The notes below the pieces were generated by a model that saw only the letters and a list, made by a program, of their open reading frames with translations, was not told the origin of the DNA and did no database searches. A DNA stretch of 64,000 nucleotides from CAZLIC01 sp964559535 (GTDB taxonomy: Bacteria > Pseudomonadota > Alphaproteobacteria > Rhodobacterales > Rhodobacteraceae). How positions within the stretch are numbered: position 1 is the stretch's first letter; each line of letters opens with the position of its first letter. Position numbers and translations under genes: made by a program. This document shows positions 59,632 through 64,000 of the stretch, piece after piece. The stretch spans positions 5,066-69,065 of the forward strand of contig CAZLIC010000016.1 in assembly GCA_964559535.1 (NCBI GenBank). Reading direction: 5' to 3'.

Positions 59632-60861
59632 ATGACCCGCTATGACACCGCCCTGACCGCCGCGCTGGACCGGCTGCACGCCGAAGGCCGCTACCGCACC
59701 TTCTTCGATGTCGAACGGCTGGCGGGCCGGTTCCCCAAGGCGCTGTGGCACCGCCCCGACGGGACGCAGGCGGAAATCACCGTCTGGTGCGGGAATGACT
59801 ATCTGGGCATGGGCCAGAACCCGCAGGTGCTGGCCGCCATGCACGACGCGCTGGACCGCACCGGGGCGGGCACCGGCGGCACGCGCAACATCGGCGGCAC
59901 CACCATCCACCACCGCGCGCTGGAATCCGAACTGGCCGACTGGCACGCGAAAGAGGCGGCGCTCTTGTTCACCAGCGCCTATGTCGCCAACGACGCCACG
60001 CTGTCCACCCTGCGCCTGCTGTTCCCCGGCCTCATCATCTATTCCGACGCGCTGAACCATGCCTCGATGATCGAGGGCGTGCGCCGCGGCGGGGGCGAAA
60101 AGCGCATCTTCCGCCACAACGATGTGGATCACCTGCGCGCCCTCTTGGCCGCAGACGACCCGGCCGCGCCCAAGCTGATTGCCTTCGAATCGGTCTATTC
60201 GATGGACGGCGACTTTGGCCGCATCGCCGAAATCTGTGACGCGGCGCAGGAATTCGGTGCGCTGACCTATCTGGATGAAGTGCATGGCGTGGGCATGTAT
60301 GGCCCGCGTGGGGCAGGGGTGGCGGCGCGCGACCGGCAGGGGCACCGGATTGACATCGTGAACGGCACGCTGGCCAAGGCCGTGGGGGTGTTCGGCGGCT
60401 ACATTGCTGCAAGTGCAAAGATGGTGGATGCCATCCGCAGCTATGCCCCCGGCTTCATCTTCACCACCTCTGTACCGCCTGCAGTGGCCGCCGGCGCCGT
60501 CGCCTCGATCCGTGTCCTGAAGCAAGCCCAGCACCTGCGCGACGCACAACAGACGAACGCCCGCGCGCTGAAGCTGCGGCTGCGTGGCCTTGGCCTGCCG
60601 GTGACCGACCATGGGTCGCATATTGTGCCGGTGATCGTGGGCGACCCCATCCATTGCAAGCGGATCTCGGACATGCTGCTGTCCGACCATGGCATCTACG
60701 TGCAGCCGATCAACTTTCCGACCGTGCCGCGGGGCACCGAACGGCTGCGCTTCACCCCCTCGCCACTGCACGCCGCGCCCGAAATCGAGGCGCTGGTGCG
60801 GGCGATGGATGGGTTGTGGCGGCACTGTGCGCTGAATCGCGCCGAACTCTCTGCCGGGTAA
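59632..60861 (+). CDS. hemA: 5-aminolevulinate synthase
   Basis: A 409-aa PLP enzyme condensing glycine and succinyl-CoA to 5-aminolevulinate, the first step of heme and bacteriochlorophyll synthesis in alphaproteobacteria. The start MTRYDTALTAALDRLHAEGR matches the N-terminus of Rhodobacter HemA better than the ATG at 59620. CGNDYLGMGQ, GAGTGGTRNIGGTT, LDEVHGVGMYG and the PLP lysine in NGTLAKAVGVFGGY are present. An FNR-type box and a sigma-54-like promoter lie upstream, in keeping with a phototroph that raises pigment synthesis when oxygen falls. Confidence 0.95.
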   Translation: MTRYDTALTAALDRLHAEGRYRTFFDVERLAGRFPKALWHRPDGTQAEITVWCGNDYLGMGQNPQVLAAMHDALDRTGAGTGGTRNIGGTTIHHRALESELADWHAKEAALLFTSAYVANDATLSTLRLLFPGLIIYSDALNHASMIEGVRRGGGEKRIFRHNDVDHLRALLAADDPAAPKLIAFESVYSMDGDFGRIAEICDAAQEFGALTYLDEVHGVGMYGPRGAGVAARDRQGHRIDIVNGTLAKAVGVFGGYIAASAKMVDAIRSYAPGFIFTTSVPPAVAAGAVASIRVLKQAQHLRDAQQTNARALKLRLRGLGLPVTDHGSHIVPVIVGDPIHCKRISDMLLSDHGIYVQPINFPTVPRGTERLRFTPSPLHAAPEIEALVRAMDGLWRHCALNRAELSAG

Positions 60862-60977
60862 CGGATTCTGCGTGTGCATGGTGTGTTGCCATATGCTAGC
60901 CTTTCGGCAATAGACCGGAATCGACGGCCCTGAGGGCGAGTCGGCAACGGCACAAGGGCGTTGGGGACAGGGGCAGT

Positions 60978-62255
60978 ATGATCGGGCGAAGGAGCATCCC
61001 TTCGACGGCAGATGTGGTCAAACCCAAGGGGTTTGACGACTATGATCTGCGTCTGGGCGACCTGATGCGCGGCGAACGCGCTACCTTGGGCAAATCGCTC
61101 CTGGACGTACAGCGCGAGCTGAAGATCAAGGCCACCTACATTGCTGCCATCGAGAATGCCGATGTCTCGGTGTTCGAGACGCAGGGCTTCATCTCGGGCT
61201 ATGTGCGCAGCTATGCCCGCTACCTGGGCATGAACCCCGACTGGGCCTACGAGAAGTTCTGCCGCGAGGCGAATTTCACGCTTGCCCACGGCATGAGCCA
61301 GGCCGCCTCGACCGCCCGCGTGGCCGCCGTGCGCAACCGCGCGGCCGAGTTCCGCGACCCGCTGGGCGACCCCAACGCCTCTTTCGTGCCGCGTGCCGAA
61401 AGCTGGCTGTCGCGGGTGGAACCGGCGGCTGTCGGCTCGCTGGCGGTGCTGGTGGCGCTGATCGCGGGCATCGGCTACGGCGGCTGGTCGATCCTGCAGG
61501 AAGTGCAGCGCGTGCAGCTGGCCCCGGTGGAACAGGCGCCAAGAGTGGCGCTGGACATCGGCACGCTGGGAACACCCGGTGGCGGCCTGTCGGGCGTGCG
61601 CAACCAGACCGATCCCGCCACGGTCTCTGCCGCCGCCGCGCAGGCCTCGGCGCCAGGCGCGGGAACGGAAACCGCAGCCGTCGCCCCCCCCGTGGCTGAT
61701 CTGGACCGGCTGTACCGCCCGCAGGCGCTGGACGTGCCCGTGATGGTGCCGCGCGACGGCCCGATTGCGGCGATCCGTCCGACAGGGCCTTCGGTCACGC
61801 AGGGCGCTGCCACGGCAGGGGTTGCGTTGGCCGACGGGACGGCGCCGAACGGCGCAGCCCCGGTGCAGGTGACCGAAGCGCCGCCCCCGGGGGTGCAGGT
61901 GCTGGCGGTACGCCCGGCCTGGGTGCGCGTGTCGGCGGCAGACGGCACCGTGCTGCACGAGAAAACGCTGGATGCGGGCGAACGCTATGTCGTGCCGCTG
62001 ACCGAACAGGCGCCGACCATCCGCATCGGCGAATCGGGCGCGGTGTACTTTGTGATGGGCGATGCCACGGTTGGTCCGGCCGGACCGGCGGGCACCATCA
62101 CCAAAAGCCTGTCCCTGGCGCCCGATACGCTGCGCCAGACCCTGCCGGTGGCCGACCTGAACGGCGACAAGGGCCTTCTTGAGGCGATGCAGAAGACGGT
62201 GGCCGAGGTCGAGGCGGCGCCGTCGCCGCTGCCGGTTCCGGAAACGGCGCCCTGA
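60978..62255 (+). CDS. RodZ-like protein with N-terminal helix-turn-helix
   Basis: A 425-aa bitopic membrane protein. Residues 24-95 form an HTH_25-type domain (LGKSLLDVQRELKIKATYI, GFISGYVRSYARYLGM). One transmembrane helix lies near residues 152-175 (VGSLAVLVALIAGIGYGG), followed by a proline- and alanine-rich periplasmic linker and a DUF4115 domain (VQVLAVRPAWVRVSAADGTV). RodZ ties MreB to the envelope and cell shape. The position directly before ispG is the conserved arrangement. Confidence 0.88.
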   Translation: MIGRRSIPSTADVVKPKGFDDYDLRLGDLMRGERATLGKSLLDVQRELKIKATYIAAIENADVSVFETQGFISGYVRSYARYLGMNPDWAYEKFCREANFTLAHGMSQAASTARVAAVRNRAAEFRDPLGDPNASFVPRAESWLSRVEPAAVGSLAVLVALIAGIGYGGWSILQEVQRVQLAPVEQAPRVALDIGTLGTPGGGLSGVRNQTDPATVSAAAAQASAPGAGTETAAVAPPVADLDRLYRPQALDVPVMVPRDGPIAAIRPTGPSVTQGAATAGVALADGTAPNGAAPVQVTEAPPPGVQVLAVRPAWVRVSAADGTVLHEKTLDAGERYVVPLTEQAPTIRIGESGAVYFVMGDATVGPAGPAGTITKSLSLAPDTLRQTLPVADLNGDKGLLEAMQKTVAEVEAAPSPLPVPETAP

Positions 62256-62335
62256 CGCGCCTGCTGTAACGCCTGCGTGACAGTGTTGCGGGCGCACGCG
62301 CGCCGCACTAGGTTTCCCGCAAAGGAGCCGCCCGC

Positions 62336-63463
62336 ATGACGCACAACCCGATCCGCCCCTGGCGCAACATCGACCGGCGGAAAAGCCGCCAAATCCGCGT
62401 CGGCAAGGTGCTGGTGGGCGGTGACGCGCCGATCAGCGTGCAGACCATGACCAACACGCTGACCACCGACGTTGCCGCCACCATCGAACAGATCCAGCGC
62501 GCCACCATCGCCGGGGCCGACATCGTGCGCGTGTCCACGCCGGATGAGGACAGCACCCGCGCGCTGAAGGAAATCGTGGCCGAAAGCCCCGTGCCCATCG
62601 TGGCCGACATCCACTTCCACTACCGCCGCGCCATCGAGGCGGCCCAGGCGGGCGCCGCCTGCCTGCGCATCAATCCGGGCAACATCGGGTCGGCCGACCG
62701 GGTGCGCGAGGTCGTGCGGGCGGCGAAGGACCACGGCTGTTCCATCCGCATCGGCGTGAACGCCGGATCGCTGGAACGGCACCTGCTGGAGAAATACGCC
62801 GAGCCCTGCCCGGACGCCATGGTGGAATCCGGGCTGGACCACATCAAGCTGTTGCAAGACAACGATTTCCACGAATTCAAGATCTCCTGCAAGGCGTCCG
62901 ACGTGTTCCTGGCCGCCGCGGCCTATCAGCAGCTGGCCGAAGCCACCGACGCGCCGATCCACCTGGGCATCACCGAGGCCGGGGGGCTGGTTTCCGGCAC
63001 GGTGAAGTCGGCCATCGGGCTGGGCAACCTGCTGTGGATGGGCATCGGCGACACCATCCGGGTGTCGCTCAGCGCCGATCCGGTGGAAGAGGTGAAGGTC
63101 GGGTTCGAGATTCTGAAATCGCTGGGCCTGCGCACGCGCGGCGTGCAGATCATCAGCTGCCCCAGCTGCGCCCGGCAGGGCTTTGACGTGATCAAGACGG
63201 TCGAGGCGCTGGAAAAACGGCTGGAGCACATCAAGACGCCGCTGTCGCTGTCGATCATCGGTTGCGTGGTGAACGGCCCCGGCGAGGCGCTGATGACCGA
63301 CATCGGCTTCACCGGCGGCGGCGCGGGCAAGGGGATGGTTTACCTGGCGGGCAAGACCAGCCACACCATGGGCAATGACCGCATGGTCGATCACATCGTC
63401 GAACTGGTGGAAAGGAAGGCGGCCGAGATCGAGGCCGCCGAAGCCTGCGAGGCGGCAGAATGA
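62336..63463 (+). CDS. ispG: 4-hydroxy-3-methylbut-2-enyl diphosphate synthase (GcpE)
   Basis: A 375-aa 4Fe-4S enzyme of the MEP isoprenoid pathway. The N-terminal TIM barrel has KVLVGGDAPISVQTMTNTLT, ADIHFHYRRAIEAA and RINPGNIGS. The C-terminal cluster cysteines are in SCPSCARQG and GCVVNGPGEA. AAAGGAG precedes the ATG. Isoprenoids feed carotenoids, quinones and the bacteriochlorophyll tail. It overlaps the next gene by ATGA. Confidence 0.96.
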   Translation: MTHNPIRPWRNIDRRKSRQIRVGKVLVGGDAPISVQTMTNTLTTDVAATIEQIQRATIAGADIVRVSTPDEDSTRALKEIVAESPVPIVADIHFHYRRAIEAAQAGAACLRINPGNIGSADRVREVVRAAKDHGCSIRIGVNAGSLERHLLEKYAEPCPDAMVESGLDHIKLLQDNDFHEFKISCKASDVFLAAAAYQQLAEATDAPIHLGITEAGGLVSGTVKSAIGLGNLLWMGIGDTIRVSLSADPVEEVKVGFEILKSLGLRTRGVQIISCPSCARQGFDVIKTVEALEKRLEHIKTPLSLSIIGCVVNGPGEALMTDIGFTGGGAGKGMVYLAGKTSHTMGNDRMVDHIVELVERKAAEIEAAEACEAAE

Positions 63464-63951
63464 GCCGCCCGCCGGAAATCATCCGCTGGGAGGCGATCGA
63501 GGGTGGCGAGTGGACCTATGATACCTCGGACGAAACCATGGGTCGCGATGCCGATTTCGGCCGCCATTTCGGGTTCCGGTCGCTTGGTATCCACCACGTC
63601 CGCCTTGCCCCCGGTCGCCGCAGCTCGTTTCCCCATGCCGAAAGCCACGAGGACGAATTCGTGCATGTAATCGAGGGGACGCCCGATGTCTGGCTGGACG
63701 GACATCTGCACCGGCTGGCGCCGGGCGATTCCGTGGGGTTCCCGGCAGGCACCGGGCTGGCGCACTGCTTCATCAACAACACTGCCACCGACGTGCGGCT
63801 GATCGTGGCCGGGGACAGGCCGAAACCCGCGAACCGCATCACCTATCCGCTAAACCCTGCAGAAATGGAAACGCGCGGCGATGCCTGGCACGATGCGCCA
63901 CAGCGTCCGCTGGGTCCGCATGACGGATTGCCCGACGCGCGGCGGCGCTAG
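63460..63951 (+). CDS. cupin-domain protein
   Basis: A 163-aa single-domain cupin coupled to ispG by an ATGA overlap. Motif 1 is HAESHEDEFVHVIEGTPDVWLDG with His and Glu metal ligands, and motif 2 is GDSVGFPAGTGLAHCFIN with the last histidine. There is no signal peptide. The family is broad, and the substrate is not indicated. It may be the last gene of the rodZ-ispG unit. Confidence 0.85.
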   Translation: MSRPPEIIRWEAIEGGEWTYDTSDETMGRDADFGRHFGFRSLGIHHVRLAPGRRSSFPHAESHEDEFVHVIEGTPDVWLDGHLHRLAPGDSVGFPAGTGLAHCFINNTATDVRLIVAGDRPKPANRITYPLNPAEMETRGDAWHDAPQRPLGPHDGLPDARRR

Positions 63952-64000
63952 AGCGTGTCGTTGTTCATTTGATTCAGGATTCCCAAGTTGGTTGGTTTGT
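63952..64000. other. AT-rich right edge, possible boundary of another element
   Basis: The last ~45 bases (from GAGCGTGTCGTTGTTCATTT) are clearly richer in A and T than the rest and contain no supported gene. The abrupt change directly after the cupin stop could mark the end of an insertion sequence or a promoter of an outside gene. The window is too short to decide. Confidence 0.3.

Noticed and set aside
1..64000. tRNA, rRNA, CRISPR arrays and complete insertion sequences
   Set aside because: No cloverleaf with a T-loop motif, no ribosomal RNA sequence, no regularly spaced direct repeats and no transposase frame were found on reading both strands.

Overview
The window looks like chromosomal DNA of a high-GC alphaproteobacterium of the Rhodobacter/Rhodobacteraceae type that can grow as an anoxygenic phototroph. 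The support is a complete LH2 operon (pucB, pucA, pucC) with two TGT-N12-ACA boxes of the PpsR/CrtJ type, a C4-pathway 5-aminolevulinate synthase (hemA) with an FNR-type box, Tat-dependent ABC binding proteins, and tightly packed ATGA-overlapping operons. No rRNA, tRNA, CRISPR array, complete insertion sequence or phage gene was seen.

Layout. 1-1192: end of an ECF sigma factor and its membrane anti-sigma factor. 1202-5306 (minus): cysK, an MscS-type channel and an AlaX-type editing protein in one overlapping operon. 5359-6753: class III nucleotide cyclase. 6827-9422 (minus): RbsD/FucU protein and two sugar ABC permeases. 9423-12574: puc island. 12646-14961: a broken binding-protein fragment, an HxlR regulator and a methyltransferase. 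14970-21020: the matching binding protein (minus) and, divergently, its ATPase, an SGNH hydrolase, a second RbsD/FucU protein, a ribokinase and a LacI regulator. The puc and HxlR blocks therefore separate the permeases from the rest of one sugar transporter locus.

21185-34087: a second carbohydrate or polyol ABC system (binding protein, two permeases, a 62-aa membrane protein, two ATPases) runs into a fused dihydroxyacetone kinase. Next come a Gfo/Idh/MocA oxidoreductase and a sugar isomerase/epimerase (minus), then glpD and glpK. These enzymes converge on glycerol and dihydroxyacetone phosphate. 34186-41460: an RTX protein, a flavin reductase, a PhnM-like protein without its metal motif, a CorA transporter, and phnN, a DUF1045 protein and phnM without the C-P lyase core.

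41541-56877: a PHP protein, an MttB-family methyltransferase, a CDF metal exporter and a TetR regulator. A peptide-type ABC transporter with a CocE-type hydrolase follows (minus), divergent from a trimethylamine-dehydrogenase-like flavoprotein and a second MttB-family protein. The two divergent units share an identical palindrome at both promoters. I read this as an N-methylated compound uptake and demethylation system; it is the best candidate for undescribed biology here. 56891-63951: an outer-membrane-type gene broken by one stop codon, an M20 peptidase, a small exported protein, hemA, a RodZ-like protein, ispG and a cupin. The last ~50 bases turn AT-rich and may be the edge of another element.
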